Source: an uncultured Chlamydiae bacterium
GTDB taxonomy: Bacteria > Chlamydiota > Chlamydiia > Chlamydiales > Rhabdochlamydiaceae
Direction of reading: 5' to 3'
NCBI GenBank assembly: GCA_903867585.1
Contig: CAIPRZ010000174.1
Coordinates: 1 to 14,426, forward strand
Length of the DNA stretch: 14,426 nt
Position 1 is the first letter of the stretch. Each line of letters opens with the position of its first letter. The notes below the pieces were generated by a model. It was not told the origin of the DNA and made no database searches. It saw only the letters and a program-made list of their open reading frames with translations. The position numbers and the translations under genes are program-made. Below, piece after piece: positions 7,171 through 14,426 of the stretch.

Positions 7171-7278
7171 GACTTTATGTATAAATTATGTGATTCTATT
7201 AAAACAATGTTTATTGCTCATTTTGATTTAAATACATAACACCTTATCAATAAGACACTTAAAAATATAAACTATTTA
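7171..7278. other. A+T-rich part of the divergent intergenic region
   Basis: This stretch separates the leftward polyketide operon from the rightward orphan gene. Read leftward it must hold the operon promoter. A weak candidate is TTGTTT (revcomp of 7202-7207), 17-18 bases before TTATAC/TATACA, which would give a very short leader. I see no gene, no clear operator and no structured RNA here. Confidence 0.35.
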
Positions 7279-7307
7279 TTTACATAAATTAATTGTTAAT
7301 ATATAAT
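7279..7307 (+). promoter_or_regulatory. Strong sigma-70-type promoter for the orphan gene at 7339
   Basis: TTTACA (7279-7284, one mismatch to TTGACA) is followed after exactly 17 bases by a perfect TATAAT (7302-7307). Transcription would begin near 7314, giving a leader of about 25 bases with AAGGA at 7326-7330. This is the best promoter match in the window. Confidence 0.65.
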
Positions 7308-7338
7308 TAAGATTAAATAAATAAAAAGGAAAATGTTT

Positions 7339-8043
7339 ATGTCTAATTTAATACCATTAAACCCTAATCATTTAACAATTGTTAAGCATGACAATGAAGG
7401 GACAGAAACCTCAAGAAAAACAGGCAAATATACAATCATTTACAATATGGATGTTAATCCTAATAAAATGATCTTAGCAATTTGCAACTTCTTCCGACGT
7501 GTGTTTGGATTTAGCCAGATTATTAATGCGACAGCTATCGCTCAAGATAAAGACTGGCAGAAAGGGGAAAAGCCTTCAAAAGTATCTATTTGGATTTTAG
7601 ATGAAAATCCCCAAGCTGTAAGCTCTATTAAGACCTCTTCAAGTATGGAGTCTTTAGAAAGTACTGGCACAGAACCTAAAGAATTAGTGAATACGCCTCC
7701 TCCTAGTCCAGCTCCTAGTCCAGGAAGGGAAGAAGAAGCCCTAGATTATAATCCTTATAGTGAAGCTTTAAAACCTTTATTAGCTCAAGAAGCTGCAAGA
7801 AAGGCCGAAGATGCTGCTAAAGCAGGAATCCGTTTAGCTGCCATTCTTAACGCTGAGCACGCTGGTTCTAAATTTGATATCAATCAGTTATTAAGAACAC
7901 AGTCTCCTAAAGCAAAAAGTCCTCAAGTAGAGACTAAAAAACCTCTTTTATCAGAGGATTTTAATCCTTTTGAAATGACAGATGAGCAATATTATACGCA
8001 AACATCTAAAGGATTTGCTGAAAGGCTAGAATTTAGAAGATAA
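7339..8043 (+). CDS. Orphan protein with Pro/Ser linker and NPF motif; possible effector
   Basis: I do not recognise this 234-residue protein. An in-frame ATG at 7333 lies only two bases after the AAGGA at 7326-7330, whereas the ATG at 7339 is eight bases away, so 7339 is preferred. Layout: a polar N-terminus; a hydrophobic/basic segment MILAICNFFRRVFGFS (44-59); a Ser/Thr-rich stretch (95-112); a Pro-rich linker NTPPPSPAPSPGR (118-130), partly made by a perfect 12-base tandem repeat; an Ala/Lys-rich probable helix (141-175); and an acidic tail containing DFNPFEM (207-213). There is no Sec signal peptide and no convincing membrane helix. It has its own strong promoter and a terminator, so it is a single-gene unit lying between two leftward operons. 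Pro-rich linkers and an NPF motif are seen in secreted host-interacting proteins, so an effector role is conceivable but unproven. Confidence 0.75.
   Translation: MSNLIPLNPNHLTIVKHDNEGTETSRKTGKYTIIYNMDVNPNKMILAICNFFRRVFGFSQIINATAIAQDKDWQKGEKPSKVSIWILDENPQAVSSIKTSSSMESLESTGTEPKELVNTPPPSPAPSPGREEEALDYNPYSEALKPLLAQEAARKAEDAAKAGIRLAAILNAEHAGSKFDINQLLRTQSPKAKSPQVETKKPLLSEDFNPFEMTDEQYYTQTSKGFAERLEFRR
7700..7723 (+). repeat. Two perfect 12-base tandem copies in the Pro-rich linker
   Basis: CTCCTAGTCCAG occurs twice head to tail (7700-7711 and 7712-7723), in frame, encoding the SPAPSP stretch of the linker. It is a recent in-frame duplication and a place where copy number could vary between strains. 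Confidence 0.85.
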
Positions 8044-8074
8044 TTACTTAGAAATAACTTTTTAAGAAATCGTT

Positions 8075-8103
8075 AAACCCCTTTCAAAAGAAGGGGTTTT
8101 TTT
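8075..8103 (+). terminator. Rho-independent terminator of the orphan gene
   Basis: AAACCCCTT (8075-8083) pairs perfectly with AAGGGGTTT (8091-8099) around a 7-base loop, and the 3' arm runs into seven T residues (8097-8103). It begins 32 bases after the stop codon at 8041-8043. In the other direction there is only a TTT run, so it mainly serves the rightward transcript. It abuts the end of the convergent kinase gene. Confidence 0.85.
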
Positions 8104-9628
8104 ATGCTTTCATTTTATGGATTTTTTTTAATAAAGCCTGACGAATCGTTTCAAAATCGGGTCTTTTTGCTGGATTTTGATCAAAAAGAGGTAAAATCGC
8201 TTCCATACGGCCATCTTCTAAAGTTGCATAACGGGGGAGGGCTTCAGCCAAAGGTTCCGTTACAAGAGCTATGGTTTCAGCAAGGGCTGCTTTTAAATCC
8301 TCGATATAACTTACTTTCATCCTCTCAAAAGCCTTTAGATAAAATTGATCCGTACTTTCTTTAACTTTTTCTTTTAAATAAGACTCAAGTATAAGTCTCC
8401 TGTCCCAGTCCGCATACATTTCTTCAAAAAATCCATCATAGACTGCAGCTTCTACTTCTTCTTCAAGGTAAGTCATATAATCTCGGGATAAATCAAGCGT
8501 AGTTTCATGGCCTGATGTTTTATAAACACATCCTTGAAAATAGGGAAGTTCATCATAATATAATTGAAAAGCCTCTTTGTATTCGGCTTCAAGATCCCAC
8601 CTTTCATCATCATCTAAAAAACTCTCTGCTAAGCTGTAGCAATCTAAAAAATCTTTTCTTAATACATCAAAATTCTTTCTTTCTTTTGGATATGTATCGT
8701 TTATGCGCGATAGATCTACAAGAAATGTATGGGGCGTTTTTCCTAAATAAATAAGACTTAGTAGATTTCCAACCTGGTACCGCTCACTTTTTATCCAGTC
8801 ATCAAAACTCATCTCGTCGTAGAAAGCATCCTGCCAAAAATACCCATGTAGTGGAGCAAATCTTCGAATAAGTTCCGGTGACAAGTTGACAGAAGATGTT
8901 CCTATGACGTTAAGCAGCTTTTTCTCATCAGCTGTAGCGCTTAGGCCTACGTCGTTGAGAAGTAACGTTATTTCGCCCCCTTCTCTATTTACAAGAACAT
9001 TACTCCAATGCAGATCTTTATGAACCGCGCTTTGGTGAAATTTTGACATGCATTCAAGTAGTTTTAGAGCTAAAAAATCTTTTTTTTCTAGTGTTGGGTT
9101 TCTTAATATACAATCTTGCAAAGTCCCTTCTGTTGCCCACGTTGTTATCATAGACACAGAGGTCTGGGCTGTGTTTGTCCATTGGTGATGTAGGGGAGGC
9201 AAAACTTTTGATAAAACAGTATTTTGTCTAAAAGCAATCTCTTTTATCCCTTCTTGAAAGCTTGTACTATGGGAAAAAGCTATAGGGGTTATGCTCTCTG
9301 CTATTTTAGCACCTAAATAAACCTGTTTATAGGATCCGTTAAAAGATAGCCCTCTAAATATGACAAAAAAATCAGGACGAATACCGACCTTGAGAATGAA
9401 CATATAATATTTTTGGCCTAGCCTAACCCCTAAGAGGGGATCTTTTACATTTAATGTATCGTAAATAAGTCCAAGATTTGAGAAAAAAGTTTTGGCAAAA
9501 TTTGAAATCAAGGTGTTTGTAAGAGTTTGAGCAATAACAGGCCCGTGCATTTCTTTCATTAGGCCCAGAGCAAGTTTGGGATCTGAAAGAGTCTTTCTAA
9601 TAGTAAATAAAGGATCCATGCTTAGCAT
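8102..9628 (-). CDS. Atypical eukaryotic-like protein kinase, paralog of the upstream gene
   Basis: Predicted Ser/Thr-type kinase fold, 508 residues from ATG 9628. That start is chosen because TTGGA (9638-9642, minus strand) lies nine bases upstream; ATG 9637 touches it and ATG 9619 is 18 bases away. Visible elements: a reduced glycine loop FNGSYKQVYLG (96-106) with Lys101 and Lys108 as candidate ATP-contacting lysines; Glu130 in KEIAFRQ as a possible helix C Glu; the catalytic loop HKDLHWSN (203-210) with Asp205 and Asn210; NDVG (225-228) in place of DFG, keeping the metal-binding Asp226; SPEL (250-253) in place of APE; and KRP (488-490), the conserved Arg of the C-lobe. About 190 residues rich in acidic, aromatic and helical sequence lie between the subdomain IX helix (near 284-296) and the KRP motif, far more than normal. 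The gene overlaps the stop of the upstream paralog (ATGCTAA), so translation is probably coupled. No signal peptide or membrane helix is seen. Confidence 0.75.
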   Translation of the reverse strand: MLSMDPLFTIRKTLSDPKLALGLMKEMHGPVIAQTLTNTLISNFAKTFFSNLGLIYDTLNVKDPLLGVRLGQKYYMFILKVGIRPDFFVIFRGLSFNGSYKQVYLGAKIAESITPIAFSHSTSFQEGIKEIAFRQNTVLSKVLPPLHHQWTNTAQTSVSMITTWATEGTLQDCILRNPTLEKKDFLALKLLECMSKFHQSAVHKDLHWSNVLVNREGGEITLLLNDVGLSATADEKKLLNVIGTSSVNLSPELIRRFAPLHGYFWQDAFYDEMSFDDWIKSERYQVGNLLSLIYLGKTPHTFLVDLSRINDTYPKERKNFDVLRKDFLDCYSLAESFLDDDERWDLEAEYKEAFQLYYDELPYFQGCVYKTSGHETTLDLSRDYMTYLEEEVEAAVYDGFFEEMYADWDRRLILESYLKEKVKESTDQFYLKAFERMKVSYIEDLKAALAETIALVTEPLAEALPRYATLEDGRMEAILPLFDQNPAKRPDFETIRQALLKKIHKMKA

Positions 9629-11490
9629 ATGGTACATTCCAATTCAGGTTTTGAAAGTTGTTTTTCTATTATTGTGAGTATTTGTGTGAAGCTTGGACGT
9701 TTTGAAGGTTCTAGGTCTAAAAGAAGGGAGAAGATTTTAAGTCTTCCAGAAGTTTCTGTTTTTAGTTTTGGGATCAATTCACAAATGGGTTTATCAATCG
9801 TGCTAATAACATGAGCTAAAGCAGCATACTCTTCTTTGACATACTCCATCTTCATTTTGTTATGGGCAAGCGCATAGAGTTTGTAGATTTGGGCTTTATC
9901 CTCAAGGGAGATACCCGCTTCTAGAATGATTCGACGATTGGGATTTGTAAAAATTTCAGAAAAATTTTCTTCATCATCTTCTGTATATTCGATCTTTTTA
10001 CAAATATTCTTGTAACTGATGCGGTATACCTCTTTAATTTGCTTAAACCTTTCAGCGGAAAAATACTGATCAAGCTTATATTTTTGGGTGAGGGTTAAAG
10101 ATTCAAATGCCATAGCAGTGATCTGATATTTCTTTTGTATCTCACTCAGTATTTCTGCATAACCAGGTAAGAGAGGAAAAAGTCTTTCTCCTAAATAAAG
10201 TTCGCATAGCATTTGCCCTACCATAAATCTCTCATTATACTCCCATTGTAGAGCTGTAATGGGATGGTCGAATGCAGCGGACCAAAAATGTCCTCTTAAA
10301 GGAATGACCTCTTTTAAAATTTCGGGGGCTAAATTATAGGAATTTGTTGCCACAAGAGTTATTTGGGCTGCGTCGTCTTTTAGACAACTTAATCCCACAT
10401 CATTTATCCAAAGTGTCCAGGTGTCATTAGAAAAATCGACAACAACATTTCTTGGATTAAGGTCTTTATGACAAGCGTATTGATGAAATAACTCCATCTT
10501 TTTTAGAAGCTGAATGGCAAGTAGATCTTTCACTTCTATAGGTATTACTTTTTTGCATACCTCAGCAAATGTTCCCATACTAGCCCAGCCATGGCTTAGG
10601 TTTAGTTGATCTGTACAATCCCAAAAAAATTCTAGTGGGGGTAAAACTTTTGACAATTCAGGATGTTGTCTAAAAGCAATTTCTGTTTTTGCTTCGATTT
10701 TATCCGCTGTGATTGAAATCCCCACGGGAGTAATTGTTGAATTAATCTTTAAAGCTAGAACAACAGTCTTATAGGTCCCTTTCCAATTAAATTCAGATAG
10801 AACTGGATAAATAGACATCACACCGCCTGTTTTTCGCAGTATCAGCTGACGTCCCGATATGGAATCAAATCCTCTAAGCTCACTTGAGCTACTGGCAAAA
10901 TTTTCAAAGTCTGAAAAGCTTGTAAAAAAGTCTCTGGCTAGATTTTGGATTAATTCTAAAGTGACTTTTTGAGCTGTACCAGCTGGAAAACGTGTTTGAT
11001 ATTTTGAAAAAGCGGTCTCTGGCGAAGAAAAGATCTCTTTTATAGGATCTAGTATATCGTCTCCCTTAATTGGATAAGCCGGTGAGGGCAATACACAAAT
11101 ATCAAGTGCTATAGCTAAATCAGTTGTTAAAACATGAGCTGATTTTTTTGTTTGATGGACAATAGAAAAAGGATCTTCTTTTAAAACAAGTCTTGACTCT
11201 TCCATAAGTTTAGTCTCACAAAGTCCGATTAAAGAAGATTCACTTGATGGAAAAAAACGAAGACTTTTAAATACTTTATCGACCAATTTTAAGCTTGGAG
11301 TAAATAAACCACCTACTGATTGATAACCTAAAGCATGGATCACACAGCGATTGGTTCTTAAAATTAAAGGGGCTACTTTTAATAAATCTTTAGCCGTGAC
11401 CTGCCAACAGGGATTGCTTTGAGTTATTAAAAGGTTGTTGGAAACCGAACGTAAAAAAGCTGCTTTTGGAATGTCTATTGCGATTGTCAT
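9622..11490 (-). CDS. Atypical eukaryotic-like protein kinase with an extra N-terminal domain
   Basis: A 622-residue paralog of the next gene, aligning with it from residue ~148 (DPIKEIFSSPETAF against DPLFTIRKTLSDPKLAL) to the C-terminus. Kinase elements: FNWKGTYKTVVLALKI (234-249) with Lys241 and Lys248; EIAFRQ (270-275), identical in both paralogs; catalytic loop HKDLNPRN (341-348) with Asp343 and Asn348; NDVG (363-366) for DFG; a standard APE (388-390); the shared PLxGxFWxxAF segment after APE; and EPSKRPSF (594-601) in subdomain XI. The first ~147 residues have no counterpart in the sister gene and no recognisable motif. ATG 11490 is the first possible start in the frame, and the upstream bases are pyrimidine-rich (CTTTTCCTC) with no Shine-Dalgarno sequence. 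Catalytic activity is plausible because the catalytic and metal-binding Asp are kept. Effector function is inference from the family context in intracellular bacteria. Confidence 0.77.
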   Translation of the reverse strand: MTIAIDIPKAAFLRSVSNNLLITQSNPCWQVTAKDLLKVAPLILRTNRCVIHALGYQSVGGLFTPSLKLVDKVFKSLRFFPSSESSLIGLCETKLMEESRLVLKEDPFSIVHQTKKSAHVLTTDLAIALDICVLPSPAYPIKGDDILDPIKEIFSSPETAFSKYQTRFPAGTAQKVTLELIQNLARDFFTSFSDFENFASSSSELRGFDSISGRQLILRKTGGVMSIYPVLSEFNWKGTYKTVVLALKINSTITPVGISITADKIEAKTEIAFRQHPELSKVLPPLEFFWDCTDQLNLSHGWASMGTFAEVCKKVIPIEVKDLLAIQLLKKMELFHQYACHKDLNPRNVVVDFSNDTWTLWINDVGLSCLKDDAAQITLVATNSYNLAPEILKEVIPLRGHFWSAAFDHPITALQWEYNERFMVGQMLCELYLGERLFPLLPGYAEILSEIQKKYQITAMAFESLTLTQKYKLDQYFSAERFKQIKEVYRISYKNICKKIEYTEDDEENFSEIFTNPNRRIILEAGISLEDKAQIYKLYALAHNKMKMEYVKEEYAALAHVISTIDKPICELIPKLKTETSGRLKIFSLLLDLEPSKRPSFTQILTIIEKQLSKPELECTIC

Positions 11491-11510
11491 GAGGAAAAGA
11501 GAATGTTAAG

Positions 11511-11526
11511 GCTTAATATTTTAAGC
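11511..11526 (-). other. Short inverted repeat in the gap between the repeat-protein and kinase genes
   Basis: GCTTAA (11511-11516) and TTAAGC (11521-11526) form a 6-base stem with a 4-base loop inside the 59-base intergenic gap, about 20 bases before the kinase ATG. There is no T-run, so it is not a convincing terminator. It could affect translation or stability of the kinase part of the message, or be chance. Confidence 0.2.
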
Positions 11527-11549
11527 TATAGCCTGATATTTTTCAATCA

Positions 11550-14357
11550 CTAGACAAATAGGGCTTTTAGTACCTGGAACAACCCTGAGGGGCTGCTAGG
11601 CCGGTGATCTCCATTTTGATTTATAGACTCAAAAATCCCGCTTACTTCAAGGCACGCCAATACAAGATCTTTGGTAAACTTGCCCGTGTCATCCCTAGAT
11701 TTGTCTAATAAAGTATTCACTTGATCTTGCAGCTGCTTTTTAGGGTAATCAGCACAGATAAGCTCATAAATAGCTTCGGGCGGGGCTTTAGTAAGACTTT
11801 TAATCTCTTCAGAATTTTTAAGGCAATAGCCTTTAATTTTTTCTATAAGTAGATAAATTTTGGTGTGTAGAGGGCGCATTTTGCATAAAAAGATAATTTC
11901 CTCTTCAAAGGGTTTTTTCTTTCTAAAATAATCATCAATAAATTCCTCTTGCCTATCTTCTGCAAGCTGAGACAGCTTTTGGCTATCTGCATGATCCATC
12001 TGTATCGACTTTATCAATTCATCATGCCCAAAAGAAACTTTAACTAAATTTTTTAAATGGTCTTTAATACCTTTTTTTAAAGAGTGTGTTATTAAAAAAT
12101 CTGGACCTTGAGTAATTAAAAATGGTTCCATAATCTTTTGTATTTGTACATCCAAGCCTTTAAGACGTCTTTCAAAAGGTAAAAATTCTTCTAATAGCAG
12201 ATTTAGCTCTTGAAAATCTGTACAAGCTGTAGCGGCCACTTCTTTTAAATTTATAAACGGAACGTCATTTGTAATAAATTTACCCCCCTGGTCCCTAATA
12301 TAGGATTCTATGGAGGCCTGTAGAGATTCTGAATCTAGGCATTGAGAGTAGATTTCATTTAAGATGTTTAAGGTGTTAAATTCAGAAAAAAAGGCCAGTA
12401 TTTGGTGGTTATGAAAAACTGTCGATTCGAACGGATCTTTTAAAACTTCATCTAAAAAGAAGGCCTTAAATTCCCGTTTTAAGCGATTAATATTATGAAC
12501 ATCATTTTGATTATCATAGGTGGCTACAGCCACAGCTTCAATATTTCTTAACGCAAATTCATGAATGATTTTAGAAGCGCGGTAGGGGAAATCGGGGTTG
12601 CCGGAGAATTGGCAATAGGCGCTAACAATTTGGGAAAGCTCGCTTTGTAGCCCTCCTGCACAGGCTGAAAATCCTCGGTATAAATGTTCTAAAATAAAGG
12701 TGTCTTGAGGATTTTTCTGAATATAACCGGCAATGAGACTCAATTGAAGTTTGGCTTGAGCAAAATATTGTTTCAAAGCCTCATCTTTTGCAGAGGCAAA
12801 AAATGGGGACTCATCTAAAAAACTTTCGTATTTAGAACCAAGTTCTCTAAAAGCTAAGGGCTTATATTTAAAAAGAGCGGTGAAACAATCCTGCCAGGCT
12901 CCTTTTTGAACAGGATCCCATTTTCCGGATAAATGAATTTTTCTCTGTTTAGCTAGTGTTTTTTCACAAAGTCTTCGATAAGTGCTTTTTAATGAATATT
13001 TAAATTCGCTTGAAGGATCTGGGATAAATTCTAAATAAACCGTGGAGCCTGTTAAATTAAACCTATTTTCCACCTCATGTCTTAAATTGGATGGAAGCCT
13101 GTTAAATAGGCCATTTTGATAATGGCTTAATTTCAATCTGAAATGCGCTGATAGAGACCTTTGAAGTAAGGATAAAATCGCTGCGTTATGGACATCAGAA
13201 TTAAAAGCTTCTATGAGAACGAATTCATTTAATAGGTAGGGGAATGGGATAGATAAAAGATCTAACCGATTTTTTTGTAAAATGGCTTTGCATACTTCTA
13301 TAACCATTTTTTCAAAGTTTCCATCATGCTTAGCATAGAGAGCGATATCGGCATTTTTTTGTTTTAGTATTACCGAAAGCCTTTTCTTGTGATTACTTTT
13401 TAAATCTGAGGTTCCAAATTGCCAAGAAAGGGGATTTTCTTCGATACAAGATGTAAAAAGTTTTTCACTTATATGGGTTTTAGGTACAAATTCTAAGGCC
13501 ATAGGATCATTAAGACAGGCTATATCAATAAGCTCTTGATTAGATTGCCATCTATAAGAGGCATATTTCAAACAATACCCTTCATTTTCAACGGCTGTCT
13601 TAACCTGTTCAAAGGTCTGCTCTTTTTTGGGTATTAATTCCAAAATACCGGGGGCTTTCAAAAGAGCCTCTAAAATATAGGGATGCCGTTTTTCATGCGG
13701 GATTTTTTCAAATAACACCCTTAACTGATCTTTTGTAAAGTGAGCTAAGCAGGCTTCTATGACTTCTGTTTTTTCAAATAGTTCCTTAGATAAATGGAAT
13801 AAGATACCCGGTTGTTTAGCCATTTGATCGGTTATAAAGAAAAGATCACTTTTTAAACGATCAGGTAAATCGACAAATTTCTCAGGGTGATGAAATAGAC
13901 ATTTTTCATATATTTCAGAATCAAGGGGAAAAAAAAGACTTTTGGAAACATCGACCCCAGAACAAGCAGCCTCTAGAACAAAGTTTTGATTAAGCTTATA
14001 AAAGGTCGGTAAACTACTAAAAGCGACCCTGTTTTTTAAAAGGGACTCTACTAATAGCTCTTTATAGCTTTTTTCTTGGGAACTTGGATCTCTGTATATA
14101 AAAGATTTCAACATCAGATATGACTGATTCCAAGTTTCTAAAACTCCCCAAACTGGAAGCATTTTTATGGCACATTCTAAATAGGTCTTTTGATTTAAAT
14201 AGTGAAAATAAAGCCCTTTAGGCTGGGTTTTAAAGAAATGATTTGTCGATTTTATAATTAATAGAGTTAAATTTGAAACCGTTGAAATTACCGGAAGGTG
14301 ATCGGCGACTTTATCTAGAATAATAAAACAACGGTCGATTCTATTTATCAAAGTCAT
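11550..14357 (-). CDS. Large helical-repeat protein with DUF4116-like repeats; probable effector or host-interaction protein
   Basis: A 935-residue protein from ATG 14357; an in-frame TTG at 14381 would add eight residues but has no ribosome binding site and follows a stop codon within a few bases. The N-terminus, DRCFIILDKVADHLPVIST followed by a hydrophobic stretch to about residue 37 and a second at about 62-73 (CAIKMLPVWGVL), resembles the N-terminal block of large paralogous families in environmental chlamydiae. Residues ~98-322 form roughly nine to ten degenerate repeats of 24-26 residues, each two short helices. Units around 250-314 (for example TAVENEGYCLKYASY and DIACLNDPMALEFVP) match the DUF4116 style. 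The remaining ~600 residues are helical and rich in Leu, Lys and Glu with no motif I recognise. No signal peptide is present. It is the first gene of a unit with two kinases, 59 bases upstream of the first. Function unknown. Repeats of this type usually act in protein binding. Confidence 0.75.
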   Translation of the reverse strand: MTLINRIDRCFIILDKVADHLPVISTVSNLTLLIIKSTNHFFKTQPKGLYFHYLNQKTYLECAIKMLPVWGVLETWNQSYLMLKSFIYRDPSSQEKSYKELLVESLLKNRVAFSSLPTFYKLNQNFVLEAACSGVDVSKSLFFPLDSEIYEKCLFHHPEKFVDLPDRLKSDLFFITDQMAKQPGILFHLSKELFEKTEVIEACLAHFTKDQLRVLFEKIPHEKRHPYILEALLKAPGILELIPKKEQTFEQVKTAVENEGYCLKYASYRWQSNQELIDIACLNDPMALEFVPKTHISEKLFTSCIEENPLSWQFGTSDLKSNHKKRLSVILKQKNADIALYAKHDGNFEKMVIEVCKAILQKNRLDLLSIPFPYLLNEFVLIEAFNSDVHNAAILSLLQRSLSAHFRLKLSHYQNGLFNRLPSNLRHEVENRFNLTGSTVYLEFIPDPSSEFKYSLKSTYRRLCEKTLAKQRKIHLSGKWDPVQKGAWQDCFTALFKYKPLAFRELGSKYESFLDESPFFASAKDEALKQYFAQAKLQLSLIAGYIQKNPQDTFILEHLYRGFSACAGGLQSELSQIVSAYCQFSGNPDFPYRASKIIHEFALRNIEAVAVATYDNQNDVHNINRLKREFKAFFLDEVLKDPFESTVFHNHQILAFFSEFNTLNILNEIYSQCLDSESLQASIESYIRDQGGKFITNDVPFINLKEVAATACTDFQELNLLLEEFLPFERRLKGLDVQIQKIMEPFLITQGPDFLITHSLKKGIKDHLKNLVKVSFGHDELIKSIQMDHADSQKLSQLAEDRQEEFIDDYFRKKKPFEEEIIFLCKMRPLHTKIYLLIEKIKGYCLKNSEEIKSLTKAPPEAIYELICADYPKKQLQDQVNTLLDKSRDDTGKFTKDLVLACLEVSGIFESINQNGDHRPSSPSGLFQVLKALFV

Positions 14358-14360
14358 AGG

Positions 14361-14375
14361 CAACTTTTCAAGTTG
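14361..14375 (-). promoter_or_regulatory. Perfect hairpin directly before the ATG of the repeat-protein gene
   Basis: CAACTT (14361-14366) pairs with AAGTTG (14370-14375) around a 3-base loop, ending three bases before the ATG at 14357. On the transcript the purine run GAAAAG, the only Shine-Dalgarno-like sequence, lies within the loop and 3' arm. If the ATG is the real start, this hairpin could mask it. If translation starts at TTG 14381, the hairpin lies inside the coding region. Confidence 0.35.
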
Positions 14376-14426
14376 GTTCAAATGTTAGTAGATCTGTTTG
14401 AATTATTTGAACAAAAACTTAAAATA

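Noticed and set aside
8104..8754. Two plus-strand open frames inside the kinase gene (8104-8364 and 8515-8754)
   Set aside because: Antisense to the kinase C-terminal region; the first lies directly after a terminator, with no promoter.
9629..9814. Plus-strand open frame of 61 codons
   Set aside because: Antisense to the conserved KRPSF end of the upstream kinase.

Overview
The window is A+T-rich bacterial DNA that fits a member of the phylum Chlamydiae outside the genus Chlamydia (an 'environmental' or Chlamydia-like lineage such as the Parachlamydia/Simkania/Criblamydia groups). Reasons: a long-type pyrophosphate-dependent phosphofructokinase of the kind chlamydiae use for glycolysis; tandem porin-like outer membrane proteins resembling the Legionella/chlamydial MOMP-like family; a large helical-repeat protein with DUF4116-like repeats; and tandem eukaryotic-like kinases. 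This is judged by eye from protein sequence, with no database search. Legionella shares several of these families but not, to my knowledge, this phosphofructokinase type.

Layout. 1-605 (-): 5' part of a gene for a small exported beta-barrel-like protein, running off the left edge. 662-2353 (+): PPi-phosphofructokinase. 2417-3493 and 3508-4791 (+): a two-gene unit of MOMP-like outer membrane proteins. The first has an in-frame TAA as codon 2 of what looks like its original start and signal peptide. 7170-4803 (-): a tightly coupled three-gene cassette of type III polyketide synthase, a small His/Glu-rich multi-pass membrane protein and a UbiG-like methyltransferase. 7339-8043 (+): an orphan protein with its own promoter and terminator, a Pro/Ser-rich linker and an NPF motif. 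14357-8102 (-): a three-gene unit of a ~935-residue helical-repeat protein followed by two paralogous atypical protein kinases.

How the genes may work together. The polyketide cassette has the parts for an orphan lipid or quinone-like pathway: the synthase makes an alkyl-resorcinol or alkyl-pyrone from acyl-CoA, the membrane protein may oxidise or process it, and the methyltransferase may O- or C-methylate it. The membrane protein carries an apparent internal duplication of an acid/His motif (DEF...H...PKxExxxH, twice), which makes it the most interesting unknown here. The kinase/repeat-protein unit and the orphan NPF protein look like host-interaction (effector-type) genes, but no secretion signal can be demonstrated by eye.

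No rRNA, tRNA, CRISPR, insertion sequence or phage gene was seen. The longest non-coding stretch is the 162-168 base divergent region at 7171-7338, so no gene-free gap exceeds 300 bases.
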